From: Humidesulfovibrio mexicanus
GTDB taxonomy: Bacteria > Desulfobacterota > Desulfovibrionia > Desulfovibrionales > Desulfovibrionaceae
DNA length: 64,000 nt
Direction: 5' to 3'
Assembly (NCBI RefSeq): GCF_900188225.1
Contig: NZ_FZOC01000002.1
Coordinates: 582,810 to 646,809 of the forward strand
Positions 52,405 through 61,568 of the stretch are shown one piece after another; the first letter of the stretch is position 1; each line of letters opens with the position of its first letter. Below the pieces are notes generated by a model. It saw nothing but the letters and a program-made list of their open reading frames with translations, was not told the origin of the DNA and ran no database searches. A program made the position numbers and the translations under genes.

Positions 52405-55400
52405 GCGTCGTCTCCTTCAATTTCCACCGGCTCCACCACGCGCCGGTCGAGGTAGACGAGGAAACCATGCGCGCCCCCCCCCATTCCGCGAGCGGTGGCC
52501 AGGGCGCGCGCAAGGGCGAGATAACTGCGCAATTGCCGCACATGCTCCGGTTCGGCGTGGCCTGTCTTGAATTCAAGCACCACTGGCCCGGTTGGAGTCA
52601 GGCGCAGCAGGTCGGGACGCAGCACCGCGCCGTCACCAGTCAGTATGCTCAGCTCCGAGCCTGCGCACCCCAGATGGGGGCGGATTTCCGGGCGCGCGAG
52701 CATCCATCGCATCATTTCTTCAATCTGTACTTGAAGTGTGAGTTGCTGTTCCTGTTTAAGGGCCCGTAATTCAGGGAATTCCCCTAAGGCCAGCACGGCC
52801 GCTCGCTGGGCGTCCGCCGCATCGTCTCCGGTGGGGCGCAGCAGTTCCGCCGCCTTGTGGGCCACTGTACCGCGTGTGCGCTCGTCGAAGCCCGCGTCCT
52901 CCACCGAATGGCGGAATACGCGCAGGCGTGGCAGCCAGGCCTGGAATTCCGGGGCCTCGGTCCTTTTCGGAACAGCGGGTGAAGGTGCTTGGGCACGGGA
53001 TTCGAGAGGTTGCGGAGCCTTGCGGAACGGGGCCTTGCCCAGGTCGAGGCCGGCGTCTTCCGGCGAAACGCCGAGGAGATGGTGCAGCAGCACCGGGGCG
53101 GCGCCAAGACGCTGTTTGCCCTCCGTGGCGGGAACAAAGGCGTAGAGCTCCTCTTCGGCGCGCGTCCAGGCCACATAGAGCAGATTGGCCTGCTCCAGGA
53201 TCTCTTCGGACAGGCTCGCGTAATAGGGACGGCCCAGGGCTTTGGTCATGCGCGTGAGCACGCGGTGGCCGTGCAGTTCCACCACATCCACGCCTCCCTT
53301 GGGACCGGCGGACCAGTTGTGGAAGGGGATGACGCACACCGGGAACTGCAAGCCCTTGGACTTGTGTATGGTCAGAATGCGGATGGCGTCCGCGGATTCC
53401 GGCAGGGGCACTTTTTCCTCCACGCCGGACTCGTCCCAGAACTCCAGAAAGCGCGGCAGGGAGCCCATGCCTTGCGATTCGGCAAGGTGGACCACCTCAA
53501 GGAAGCGCCGCATGTACAGTTCGGCCTCGGGGTGGCGCTGTAGCGCCTGGAAGGAGTCGAGGGCCGCGCGCACAAGGTCGTAAGGCCGCATGAGACCTGT
53601 GCCGCGCAAAAAAGGTGCGAGCAGGCGCTCGTGGATTTCGGGAAAAGCGTCCCGGAAACGTGAGAGGAGTCCGCCACGGCCTCCGGCAGACTTGTCCTCC
53701 GCCGAGCGGCGTTGGGACTCGGCGGCGATCCATTCCAGAATTTGCTCCGCGCCTAAGCCGCTTTCCGCCAGGAACAGCTCCTCGCCGCACACAAGGGTCA
53801 CAAAGCTCAGGTCGTCTGGCGGGGCGTCCAGCAGACGCAGCAAGGCGACCAACTGCCGCACGATGGGGTGCCGCGCCAGTTGCAGGCTGGATTCGGTGAT
53901 GATGGGCAGCCCTTCGGCCACAAGGCGTTCGCAAACCAGATCGGCGTGTTTCGCCGTGCGCACGAGCACGGCCACATCGCCGGGCCTGCGCCTCGTCAGC
54001 ACATCGTTGAGGAGCGTATCCGCCAGTGCGTCCAGTCCGGCCTGGAGCACTTCCTCGGTTTTTCCGGCAGGGAGCAGCCGCACCTGAACCCGGCCGGGCT
54101 CATCCGCGTCTTTGCCTGGAGGAACCTCCTGGGCGGCATCGGAGAAGGCGGCCACAGCATTGTGCGCGAAGGCGTCCAGCATGTCTTCCGGCGCGCCCTT
54201 GAGCAGGTCGCAGGCGATGTCCCGGGCGGTGTCCTCGCGGCCAAGGCGGCTGAAAACGCGGTTGTTGAAGCCGATGATTTCCGGCAGGCTCCGCCAGTTG
54301 CAGGGCAGGGCGTCACGCGCAAGGCCGCCGGAAATGGCAAGTAGCTCCCCGTCGTCCGCCACCTCGTCGAAGAGCTTGGCATCGCCCCCGCGCCAGCCGT
54401 AAATGGCCTGCTTCACGTCGCCCACGTAGAACAGGCTGCCGCCCTTGGACAGGCATTCGGCGGCCAAGGGCAGGGCGGCGCTCCACTGGGAGCGGCTGGT
54501 GTCCTGGAATTCGTCCACCAGCATGTGGTGCAGGCGGTCGCCCAGTCGGCAGAAAGCGTCTGGAACGCCCAGCCCTCCGTCCAATGCTTCGCTCACGATG
54601 TCGGCCATCTGCGAGCCGAAGAGGAAGCCTTTTTCCCGCTGTTCGGCATCCAACTCGCGCAGCAGCCGCTCGGCGATTTGCGCACAGGGGGCCAAGGCAT
54701 AGGCCGGTGACAGGATGGCCTGACAGCGGATGTGTTCCGCAGCGGCGGCCTTGAAGGCGTCGTAGGCGGCCTCGGCTTCAGCCGAGCATTTCCCCTGCGA
54801 TTTCTTCAGCAGGCACTCATCCAGGGCGTCTTTGCAAAGATAGGCGGAGTTGGCCCAGCGGGTGTCGAAAAGCTCCGCCTCCGCGCATTTGCGCAGCAGG
54901 GAGGAGAAGTTGGCGCTGGGGGCGAGCTCCTCGCCGGAGACGGCCTGGGAGAGGGCGTCCGTGGCGCGCCCCAGTTCCTCGAAGCTCACGGCAAGCAGGT
55001 CCGCCATGCGTGCCTGGTCGGTGGTGACGGGGACCCCGGGCGGGATGCGCAGCAAATGCTTGGCGAGGTCCACCATGCGTTCGCGAAGAGCCTCATGGAG
55101 CCAGAACCCTTCCTTGGCTTCATGCTCAATGAGGGTGCGCACGGCCTGTTCGAAAAGCGCCGCATCGCTTCCGCCCTTTTCGCAGCGGGCCAGAAAGCGG
55201 TCCAGAAGTGCGCCGATGGCCTTGCCTTCGTCGAACACGGTGTCGAAGTCGGGCTTCAGGCCGCGGTCCAGGGCGAATAGTCGCACTAGCAGCGAAAGGA
55301 GGCTGTCGATGGTGCGGATGCCCAAATGCTCCGTATGGCGCAGAATGTCCTCAAGCAGACGCCCGGCTTTGTCGGGGGAAAGGGCGTCGCCAGGGCCGCC

Positions 55401-55688
55401 CGTTTTGCCCAGGGCCCGGTTCTTCAGCGCTCCAAGCACGCGTTCGCGCATTTCCGCAGCGGCTTTGTTGGTGAAGGTGACGGCAAGTATCTCCGGCCAG
55501 GAGTAGCCGCGCGAAAGGGTTGGCGAAGGCTCGGCCGCGCAGGCCCGACCGGGGCGCGACTGTGGGGAGTCAACGGCTGCGTCCGCATCGGAGCTGCCTG
55601 CGAGCAGGTCAAGAAAGCGCAGGGTGAGCGCGTAGGTTTTGCCCGAACCCGCTGAAGCCTTCACCTGCCGGAAAGGGGAGTGCGTCAA
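52401..55688 (-). CDS. addA: AddA-like UvrD/RecB helicase-nuclease
   Basis: TTG 55688 is chosen because GGAGG lies 7 bases upstream and the codon overlaps the EamA stop (TTGA); the open frame continues to 55802 inside the EamA gene. The product is 1095 residues. It has Walker A K-A-S-A-G-S-G-K-T at about 11-19, V-T-F-T-N-K-A-A-A-E-M-R-E-R (motif Ia) near 65, V-D-E-F-Q-D-T-S (motif II) near 395, and L-T-I-H-K-S-K-G-L-Q-F-P-V (motif V) near 780. A short C-terminal nuclease has R-P-D-L-L and V-V-L-E-F-K-T-G near 1040. This is a superfamily 1A helicase that drives resection with the AddB partner. Confidence 0.88.
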   Translation of the reverse strand: MTHSPFRQVKASAGSGKTYALTLRFLDLLAGSSDADAAVDSPQSRPGRACAAEPSPTLSRGYSWPEILAVTFTNKAAAEMRERVLGALKNRALGKTGGPGDALSPDKAGRLLEDILRHTEHLGIRTIDSLLSLLVRLFALDRGLKPDFDTVFDEGKAIGALLDRFLARCEKGGSDAALFEQAVRTLIEHEAKEGFWLHEALRERMVDLAKHLLRIPPGVPVTTDQARMADLLAVSFEELGRATDALSQAVSGEELAPSANFSSLLRKCAEAELFDTRWANSAYLCKDALDECLLKKSQGKCSAEAEAAYDAFKAAAAEHIRCQAILSPAYALAPCAQIAERLLRELDAEQREKGFLFGSQMADIVSEALDGGLGVPDAFCRLGDRLHHMLVDEFQDTSRSQWSAALPLAAECLSKGGSLFYVGDVKQAIYGWRGGDAKLFDEVADDGELLAISGGLARDALPCNWRSLPEIIGFNNRVFSRLGREDTARDIACDLLKGAPEDMLDAFAHNAVAAFSDAAQEVPPGKDADEPGRVQVRLLPAGKTEEVLQAGLDALADTLLNDVLTRRRPGDVAVLVRTAKHADLVCERLVAEGLPIITESSLQLARHPIVRQLVALLRLLDAPPDDLSFVTLVCGEELFLAESGLGAEQILEWIAAESQRRSAEDKSAGGRGGLLSRFRDAFPEIHERLLAPFLRGTGLMRPYDLVRAALDSFQALQRHPEAELYMRRFLEVVHLAESQGMGSLPRFLEFWDESGVEEKVPLPESADAIRILTIHKSKGLQFPVCVIPFHNWSAGPKGGVDVVELHGHRVLTRMTKALGRPYYASLSEEILEQANLLYVAWTRAEEELYAFVPATEGKQRLGAAPVLLHHLLGVSPEDAGLDLGKAPFRKAPQPLESRAQAPSPAVPKRTEAPEFQAWLPRLRVFRHSVEDAGFDERTRGTVAHKAAELLRPTGDDAADAQRAAVLALGEFPELRALKQEQQLTLQVQIEEMMRWMLARPEIRPHLGCAGSELSILTGDGAVLRPDLLRLTPTGPVVLEFKTGHAEPEHVRQLRSYLALARALATARGMGGGAHGFLVYLDRRVVEPVEIEGDDA

Positions 55689-56575
55689 CTTGTCGCCTCC
55701 TGGCCGTGGCTGCGCCCGCCTCCAAGGATGGTGCAGAGCACTGCGGCCAGGATGAGCGCGCTGCCAGCGTACCCCATGAGGTCGAAGCGCTCGTCCCACC
55801 ACACATAAGCCAAGCCTGCGGCCAGCACGGGCTCAAGGGTGGCCACAATGGCCGTGCGCGTGGCCGAGAGTCTTCTGAGCCCTTCGTAATATACGCTGTA
55901 GGCCCCGTATGTTGTTGTTGCGGCAAGCAGGGTCAGAAAGAGCCAGGTTTCGCCGCTTTTGGGCGTAAAGGTGACGAAAGGCAGGAGCCCCAGGCAGCCC
56001 ACGGGCAATGCGTACAGGAAGAGCGTCGGCGTGGCGTAGCGGCCCAGGTAGCGTTTTCCGAAGATGTAATACGTGGCGTAGCTGAATCCGGACAACAGCC
56101 CCAGCAGAATGCCCGGCAGGTTCACCGCGCCCAGCCCCTTGCCGGAGACCAGCGCAGGCCCCAGGCTCACGCAGGCGACTCCGGCCAATGTCATGAAGAG
56201 CGCCACCAGCTTGTGGGCGTGCATCTTTTCACCAAGGGTCAGCCAAGCCAGCACGGCCACCCAGGCTGGCGCGGTATAGAGCAGCACCGAGGCCAGCGCC
56301 GCCCCAACCATGTTGATGGACAGGACATAGGCTCCGAACAGGGTGGACACCCCGATGATGCCGAAGGAGGCGATGGCCGGGGCGTCCTTGCGCTGGAGCC
56401 GCCAGGCCCCCGTGGCCAGGGCGTGCGCGGCGAAAAAGCTCCAGCCGATGGCGGAACGCCAGAAAGCGGCTTCAAGTGGCGACACGCCCAGGCTGATGAC
56501 CTGCTTGGACAGCGGCCCGATGAGCGCCCACAGGGCGGCGGCGCACAGGACGTAGATATAGCCAGCGTTCAGCAT
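55685..56575 (-). CDS. EamA/DMT-family transporter
   Basis: The 296-residue inner-membrane protein has ten hydrophobic segments arranged as two EamA repeats, with A-A-A-L-W-A-L-I-G-P-L-S-K near the start, F-W-R-S near 39, and L-L-S-G-F-S-Y-A-T-Y-Y opening the second half. Such proteins export amino acids, nucleosides or other metabolites. The stop overlaps the addA start, and the start lies 3 bp after the ornithine-cyclodeaminase-family gene, so it may move a product of that enzyme. Substrate unknown. Confidence 0.9.
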   Translation of the reverse strand: MLNAGYIYVLCAAALWALIGPLSKQVISLGVSPLEAAFWRSAIGWSFFAAHALATGAWRLQRKDAPAIASFGIIGVSTLFGAYVLSINMVGAALASVLLYTAPAWVAVLAWLTLGEKMHAHKLVALFMTLAGVACVSLGPALVSGKGLGAVNLPGILLGLLSGFSYATYYIFGKRYLGRYATPTLFLYALPVGCLGLLPFVTFTPKSGETWLFLTLLAATTTYGAYSVYYEGLRRLSATRTAIVATLEPVLAAGLAYVWWDERFDLMGYAGSALILAAVLCTILGGGRSHGQEATS

Positions 56576-56578
56576 CGC

Positions 56579-57568
56579 CTAAAGCTGCACCCAGGCGCCG
56601 ACCTTGTGCTCCAGCGCCTTCTCGTAGATCAGGTGGCCCGTCATGACATCGTCAAGCGCGATGCCCATGAGCACGGCCGCGCGCCTGCCCCTGCGCAGGC
56701 CGGTTTTTGTCCCGGCGCAGATTTCCCCCATGTCGGAGTGCAGGCCCGGCTTGTTCGGGTAGCCATTCAGAAAATATACGCCATGTTCCTGGGTCCATAG
56801 ATACTGTCCCGCGGAATCGGTGGTGAAGCAGGACGCGCCGCTCATGGTGGCCGCGTCGAAGGCGGAGTCGTAGTCCACGGCGATGGCGAGCACGTCGTCC
56901 TTGAGCCAGCCTGCTTCTACGAAACGCTTGGGTTTTTCCACGATGGGCGAACAAGTGATGACCACATCCGCACCGGCCACGGCCTCCTTGGGCGAGCCGC
57001 AATTGCAGAAATCCGCCTGGGGAAGCAGTGCCCGCATGTCGGCCACGAAGCGTTCCGCCTGGCCGGAAACGGGATCGAACATGCGCACGGCGTCGATCTT
57101 CGGAAACACCTCGATCATGGCGCGCAGGTTCATGCGGCCTTGCACGCCCAGGCCGATGATGCTCACGCAGCGGGTTTCGGGATCGCCGAAGTGGCGGGCG
57201 TATACGCCGGAGGCGGCGCCCGTGCGCCAGGCGGTGATCCAGGCCGCGTCCATTACGGCGCGAACCAGACCCGTCTCCGGGTCGATGAGGGTCCAGATTC
57301 CGGTGATGTAGGGCAGCCCCTTTTTCTGGTTTGGGGGATAGCCGGACACCACCTTGACCCCGGCCATGTCGAGCGTGCCGCCCACGTAGCAGGGCATGGA
57401 GTGGTTGAAGCAGTCCCGCCGGGTGTGGATGCCGATTTTGGCAGGCATTTCCACCTCGCCGCGGCCCATGGCCGCGAAGCCTTCCTCGACCACGTCCATG
57501 ATTTCGCGCATGGTGATGCCGAGGGAGTCGATGTCCGCGCGGGAGAGCCAGAGCACGTCGAAGTCCAT
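56579..57568 (-). CDS. Ornithine cyclodeaminase/mu-crystallin family dehydrogenase
   Basis: ATG 57568 is chosen because AGGAGC lies upstream; an in-frame ATG at 57604 is weaker. The 329-residue protein has the family N-terminal domain (M-P-A-K near 46, then Y-V-G-G-T-L-D-M-A-G-V-K-V-V near 64-77), T-G-A-A-S-G-V-Y-A near 120, and a Rossmann fold with I-I-G-L-G-V-Q-G near 142 and D-V-V-I-T-C near 203. D-Y-D-S-A-F near 235 includes the catalytic Asp. The family includes ornithine cyclodeaminase, alanine dehydrogenase and imine reductases; which reaction applies here is undecided. First gene of the minus-strand run. Confidence 0.88.
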   Translation of the reverse strand: MDFDVLWLSRADIDSLGITMREIMDVVEEGFAAMGRGEVEMPAKIGIHTRRDCFNHSMPCYVGGTLDMAGVKVVSGYPPNQKKGLPYITGIWTLIDPETGLVRAVMDAAWITAWRTGAASGVYARHFGDPETRCVSIIGLGVQGRMNLRAMIEVFPKIDAVRMFDPVSGQAERFVADMRALLPQADFCNCGSPKEAVAGADVVITCSPIVEKPKRFVEAGWLKDDVLAIAVDYDSAFDAATMSGASCFTTDSAGQYLWTQEHGVYFLNGYPNKPGLHSDMGEICAGTKTGLRRGRRAAVLMGIALDDVMTGHLIYEKALEHKVGAWVQL

Positions 57569-57691
57569 GGGTCGCTCCTGATGGGGATGGTTTTGCAGAC
57601 TCATTTCCGTAAGCTCTTTCTCGTGCTTCGTCAAAAGCGGACGCCCGCACGCGGCTTGCGCACGCGGTGCGCTGGGGGTAGTGTCCACCGC

Positions 57692-58576
57692 ATGAGACAA
57701 TGCGATTTTTGTGTGGATGCGTCTGCGGCGGGAATGCGGCTGGACCGCGCTTTGGAGGTGCTGCTTCCCGGCAGCGGCTTGAGGGGCCGTCGTCGGCTCA
57801 TTGAGGGGGGACGGGTGTTGGTAGACGGCCGGGCGGCCTCGGCCGGGCTCAAGCTCAAGGTCGGGCAGCGCGTGGAGGTGCTGCCGGAAGAAACGGGGCC
57901 TTCGGACCTTGAATGTCCGCAAGTGCCTGTGCTGACTCGCACTGCAGCGTATGCCGCCGTGGACAAACCCGCCGGGCTGCACAGCGCCTCCCTGGCCGGG
58001 GGAGGCGGGCCGAGCCTGCAGGCCATGCTGCCTTCGCTCTTTGCCGGAGAATCGCCAATACTGTTGAATCGGCTGGACCGCCCCACATCCGGCATCGTGC
58101 TTGTGGCCATGGGACAGGCTGCGGCTCGTGCGTTTCAGGCCCTCGCGCCCGGCTCGGTTCTCAAGGAATACCTGGCTGTGGTCCAGGGAGAACTGGCAGA
58201 GACGCTCGAGCTTAAGCGTCGGCTCGACACGGACGACTGCAAGCGCACCCGCGTGCTGGGCCGTCTCGACCCGGACCCGCGCGGCTGGACCCTTGTTTGG
58301 CCTGAGGCGGTGCTTTCCGCCGGGCGCACCCTTGTGCGCGTGCGCATTCAGGCCGGGGCCCGGCATCAGATTCGCGCGCACCTCGCCGCCGCCGGATTGC
58401 CCATCGTGGGCGATCCTTTGTACGGCGAGGGCATTTGCGAGGCCGACGCCACGCTGTATCTGCATCATCAGCGGATGGAGTTCCGGGGCTTTCGCGCCTA
58501 TTGCCCGCCGCCCTGGCTTGGGGAACTTGACCGGACCGGAACGCCCGACCCGGCTCGGAGCATGGAGGAAGCATGA
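57692..58576 (+). CDS. RluA-type pseudouridine synthase
   Basis: ATG 57692 starts a 294-residue protein; the frame extends upstream across the divergent gene without coding sense. An S4-like domain (about 10-65, R-L-D-R-A-L-E-V-L ... I-E-G-G-R-V-L-V-D-G) precedes the synthase domain. The catalytic motif is L-L-N-R-L-D-R-P-T-S-G-I near 127-138 (Asp at about 131), with Asn where RluA enzymes usually have His. K-E-Y-L-A-V-V near 161 and H-Q-I-R-A-H-L near 228 complete the family signature. It isomerises uridine in rRNA or tRNA; the target is unknown. Confidence 0.92.
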   Translation: MRQCDFCVDASAAGMRLDRALEVLLPGSGLRGRRRLIEGGRVLVDGRAASAGLKLKVGQRVEVLPEETGPSDLECPQVPVLTRTAAYAAVDKPAGLHSASLAGGGGPSLQAMLPSLFAGESPILLNRLDRPTSGIVLVAMGQAAARAFQALAPGSVLKEYLAVVQGELAETLELKRRLDTDDCKRTRVLGRLDPDPRGWTLVWPEAVLSAGRTLVRVRIQAGARHQIRAHLAAAGLPIVGDPLYGEGICEADATLYLHHQRMEFRGFRAYCPPPWLGELDRTGTPDPARSMEEA

Positions 58577-59037
58577 AGAAGTCACTTGCCGCCGTCGCCG
58601 TCTGTGCAATCATCGCGGCGGCCAGCCTGTCCGCGTTCGCGCAGTCGGCAATGTCCAAGGGACAACTGCTTTATGTGCCGTGCTATTCGCACATTTACCA
58701 CGGGGTCAAGACGCGGCCCTTTGACCTGACCATAACCCTTTCCGTGCGCAACGCCGACCCGCGCCGCGCCATGCGCATCACCGCTGTTGACTACTACGGC
58801 TCGGACGGCAAGCTGATCAAGCGGTTTCTGACCCATGAATCGCCGCTGCCGCCCATGGCGGCGCGAGAGTTCACCGTGGAGCAGAACGACACCAGCGGCG
58901 GTTCCGGGGCGTCGTTTCTGGTGCGCTGGCGCGCGGACGCGCCCGTGAACGAGCCTGTGGTGGAGTCCGTGATGATCGGCACGGCCAACAGCCAGGGCAT
59001 TTCCTTCACCAGCCGTGGCGTGGCGGTTCAGGAATAG
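58573..59037 (+). CDS. Secreted DUF3124 protein
   Basis: The 154-residue protein starts at ATG 58573, overlapping the synthase stop. A cleavable signal peptide (about 1-23, ending A-F-A-Q) precedes a beta-rich domain with Y-V-P-C-Y-S-H-I-Y-H, F-D-L-T-I-T-L-S-V-R-N and V-D-Y-Y-G-S-D-G-K, typical of DUF3124. The function is unknown; it is probably periplasmic. Confidence 0.85.
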   Translation: MKKSLAAVAVCAIIAAASLSAFAQSAMSKGQLLYVPCYSHIYHGVKTRPFDLTITLSVRNADPRRAMRITAVDYYGSDGKLIKRFLTHESPLPPMAAREFTVEQNDTSGGSGASFLVRWRADAPVNEPVVESVMIGTANSQGISFTSRGVAVQE

Positions 59038-59049
59038 CCGGGGAGCCGC

Positions 59050-60102
59050 ATGAAGTCAGGCCGGGCCATCGAACGCGTCGACCTGGACGTGGCCGTTCAG
59101 GCGGGCGTCGTGACCTCGGAGCAGGTGCGCGAACTGCTGCGCATTGCCGAACAGCGTTGCGTCCAGCAGCCAGGTTTGAACGTCCAGCAGTTGGCCTTTT
59201 ATCTTGGCGGGCTTTTGGTCATCGGCGCCATGGGCTGGTTTGTCACCTCCGCCTGGGACGACATGGGCGGGATCGGATTTCTGCTCACCTCCGCAGGGTA
59301 CGCCAGCGCATTCACCTGTGCTGGCGCGGCCCTGTGGAGCAGGCCTGGCGGCCGGACGCCAGGCGGCGTGCTCATCGCCCTGGCCGTGAGCATGATCCCC
59401 ATGGGCGTATACGGGGCGCAAGTGCTGACGGGCTTCTGGCCATCAGGATCCCCGGCGGCGTACCATCTGTATCCCACGCGCATACGTTCCGGCTGGCTGC
59501 TCATGGAGGCCGCGACCGTGTTCGGCGGGGCGCTCGCCGTGCGGCGCTTCCGCTTTCCTTTCCTCGCCGCGCCCATTGCTTTGGCGCTGTGGTTCATGTC
59601 CATGGATTTTACCGCGCTGCTGGCCGGAGGGGGAGAGTTCAGCTGGGACCAGCGCCGTCAGGTCACCTTGTGGTTCGGCCTGTTCATGCTGTCCTGCGCG
59701 TATGTCTTGGACCGACGAACGCGAGAAGATTTCGCGTTCTGGGGCTATCTGTTTGGTCTGATGGCCTTTTGGGGCGCATTGACGGCCATGGATAGCGCCT
59801 CTGAGCTTGCCCGCCTGGGGTATCTGGCTGTGAACGTGGGGTTGCTTGGACTGGCCGTGCTGCTGGAGCGCAGGACGTTTCTCGTGTTCGGCGGGGCGGG
59901 CGTGTGCCTGTACCTGGGACATCTCGCCTACAGGGTGTTCGCCGATTCCCTGGTTTTTCCATTCGTGCTGAGCTTCATCGGCCTTGCGGTCATGGCGCTT
60001 GGCTGGGCGTATCAACGGCGCGCAGCCGCCCTGGAAGCAGCCGTGCTGGCCCGGCTGCCCGAGTGGCTGCTTTGCGCACTGCCGCGTGGCCGCGTGCGCT
60101 GA
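59050..60102 (+). CDS. DUF2157-like membrane protein
   Basis: The 350-residue protein has a cytoplasmic N-terminal segment of about 45 residues (A-V-Q-A-G-V-V-T-S-E-Q-V-R-E-L-L) followed by about nine membrane segments. The short helical start with T-x-x-Q leading to L-A-F-Y-L-G-G-L-L-V-I-G-A is the DUF2157 pattern. The function is unknown. It lies 12 bp after the DUF3124 gene and converges on ftsY with 3 bp between stops. Confidence 0.75.
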   Translation: MKSGRAIERVDLDVAVQAGVVTSEQVRELLRIAEQRCVQQPGLNVQQLAFYLGGLLVIGAMGWFVTSAWDDMGGIGFLLTSAGYASAFTCAGAALWSRPGGRTPGGVLIALAVSMIPMGVYGAQVLTGFWPSGSPAAYHLYPTRIRSGWLLMEAATVFGGALAVRRFRFPFLAAPIALALWFMSMDFTALLAGGGEFSWDQRRQVTLWFGLFMLSCAYVLDRRTREDFAFWGYLFGLMAFWGALTAMDSASELARLGYLAVNVGLLGLAVLLERRTFLVFGGAGVCLYLGHLAYRVFADSLVFPFVLSFIGLAVMALGWAYQRRAAALEAAVLARLPEWLLCALPRGRVR

Positions 60103-60105
60103 CGG

Positions 60106-61452
60106 CTATTGTCCCAGCAGCGCCTTGGCGAAGTCCTCGCCCACGAAGGGGCGCAGGTCTTCCATCTTTTCCCCCAGGCCCACGAAGCTGATGGGCAGCT
60201 TGTGGCTGATGGCCACGCCAACCATGACCCCGCCCTTTGCCGTGCCGTCCAGCTTGGTGAGCACGATTTCGTCCACGCCGACGGCCTCGTTGAACAGCTT
60301 GGTCTGCGACAGGGCGTTCTGTCCGGTGGTGGCATCGATGACGAGCACGCTTTTGTGGGGCGCGCCGGAGTGCTTCTTGTCCAGCACGCGCTTGATCTTG
60401 CGGAGCTCCTCCATGAGGTTGACCTTGGTATGCAGGCGGCCGGCCGTGTCCAGCAGCACAAGGTCGTAGCCCTCCTTGAGGGCGTGGTCCACGGCCTCGA
60501 AGGCCACTGCCGCCGGATCCGCCCCCTCGGCCTTGGCGAAGATGCCCGCGCCCACGCGCCCGGCCCATATTTTGAGCTGGTCGATGGCCGCCGCGCGGAA
60601 GGTGTCGCCCGCGGCGATGAGCACCTTGCGCCCCTGCAGCCGCGCCCGGTAGGCCAGCTTGGCGATGGTCGTGGTCTTGCCCACCCCGTTGACGCCGATC
60701 ATCATGACCACCTCTGGCGGGGCGGTCACCTTGGGCTTTTTGGGCAGGGGGAACAGTTCTTCAAGCTCGGCCGAGAGCACCTCGCGGAAGCGCGCCGCCT
60801 CGGTCACGCCCATGCTCCGCGCGCGGGAGCGCAGGTTGTCCAGAAGCTTGCGGGTGGCTTCCGCCCCCACGTCGGCCATGATGAACAGCTCCTCCAGTTC
60901 GTCCCAGAAGGCTGCGTCCAACTCGCCTGTGCGGCCAAAAAGCGCTCCGAGACCGGCCGAGAGCCGCTCGCGGGTCTTGGCAAGGCCGCGCGTGAGCTTC
61001 TGGAACACGTTGCCGCGCTCCTCCTCCTCCTGCTCCAGGTCCAGGGCCAGGATGAGCCGGTAGCGCAGCTCGGAGCGGAAGTCCTCCACCTTGGTCATGC
61101 CCATGGCCGCCAGCCAAGCTTTGAATTCGGAGACAAAGGTTTCGGCTTCCGCCTCAGGTGCGCCCAGGGTTGCAAAGAGGAAGCGCAGCCGCGCCCAGAG
61201 CGCTTCATCCGCCGCCTCCAGGCCGGAAAGGAGCTGGCCCAGCCATTCGGAGATGCGCGCCCTGGACCCGCGAAGCGAGCTTTCGAGTCCGGCCTTCCAT
61301 AAAGGGTCGAGCTGGGGCGCGTGTGTTGCGGCGTCAGGCGGCTGTTCCAGGCCCGTCTGGGGGGTGTCCTGTGCTGTGGCTGCTCTGGCCGAAGCCTGTA
61401 CTTCGTCGGTCTCGCCGCCCCAGAGCTTTTTAATCTTGGTGAAGAATCCCAT
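60106..61452 (-). CDS. ftsY: Signal recognition particle receptor FtsY
   Basis: The 448-residue GTPase targets SRP-ribosome complexes to the membrane. The first 130 residues are an acidic, Ala-rich A domain. The N domain helices cover about 150-240. The NG GTPase has G1 G-V-N-G-V-G-K-T (253-260), D-T-F-R-A-A-A near 282, G3 D-T-A-G-R near 336, G4 T-K-L-D-G near 390 and the C-terminal [14 protein letters not shown]. Start ATG 61452 gives [11 protein letters not shown], an amphipathic membrane-binding start. Confidence 0.95.
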   Translation of the reverse strand: MGFFTKIKKLWGGETDEVQASARAATAQDTPQTGLEQPPDAATHAPQLDPLWKAGLESSLRGSRARISEWLGQLLSGLEAADEALWARLRFLFATLGAPEAEAETFVSEFKAWLAAMGMTKVEDFRSELRYRLILALDLEQEEEERGNVFQKLTRGLAKTRERLSAGLGALFGRTGELDAAFWDELEELFIMADVGAEATRKLLDNLRSRARSMGVTEAARFREVLSAELEELFPLPKKPKVTAPPEVVMMIGVNGVGKTTTIAKLAYRARLQGRKVLIAAGDTFRAAAIDQLKIWAGRVGAGIFAKAEGADPAAVAFEAVDHALKEGYDLVLLDTAGRLHTKVNLMEELRKIKRVLDKKHSGAPHKSVLVIDATTGQNALSQTKLFNEAVGVDEIVLTKLDGTAKGGVMVGVAISHKLPISFVGLGEKMEDLRPFVGEDFAKALLGQ

Positions 61453-61568
61453 GGGTTTTCCTTGCGTGTGTGGTGTGCGGCGCTTCTACCCCAGGCCGGG
61501 CGTCGACGCAACTCTGTTGAAATCCTTGGGCGGAGGCTCTAGAAGAGGGTGCCCAAGGAGGGATGATA

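Noticed and set aside
49708..52455. Open frame of 915 codons on the plus strand opposite addB
   Set aside because: Antisense of a well-supported nuclease gene; composition is that of a GC-rich shadow frame and no ribosome-binding site fits.
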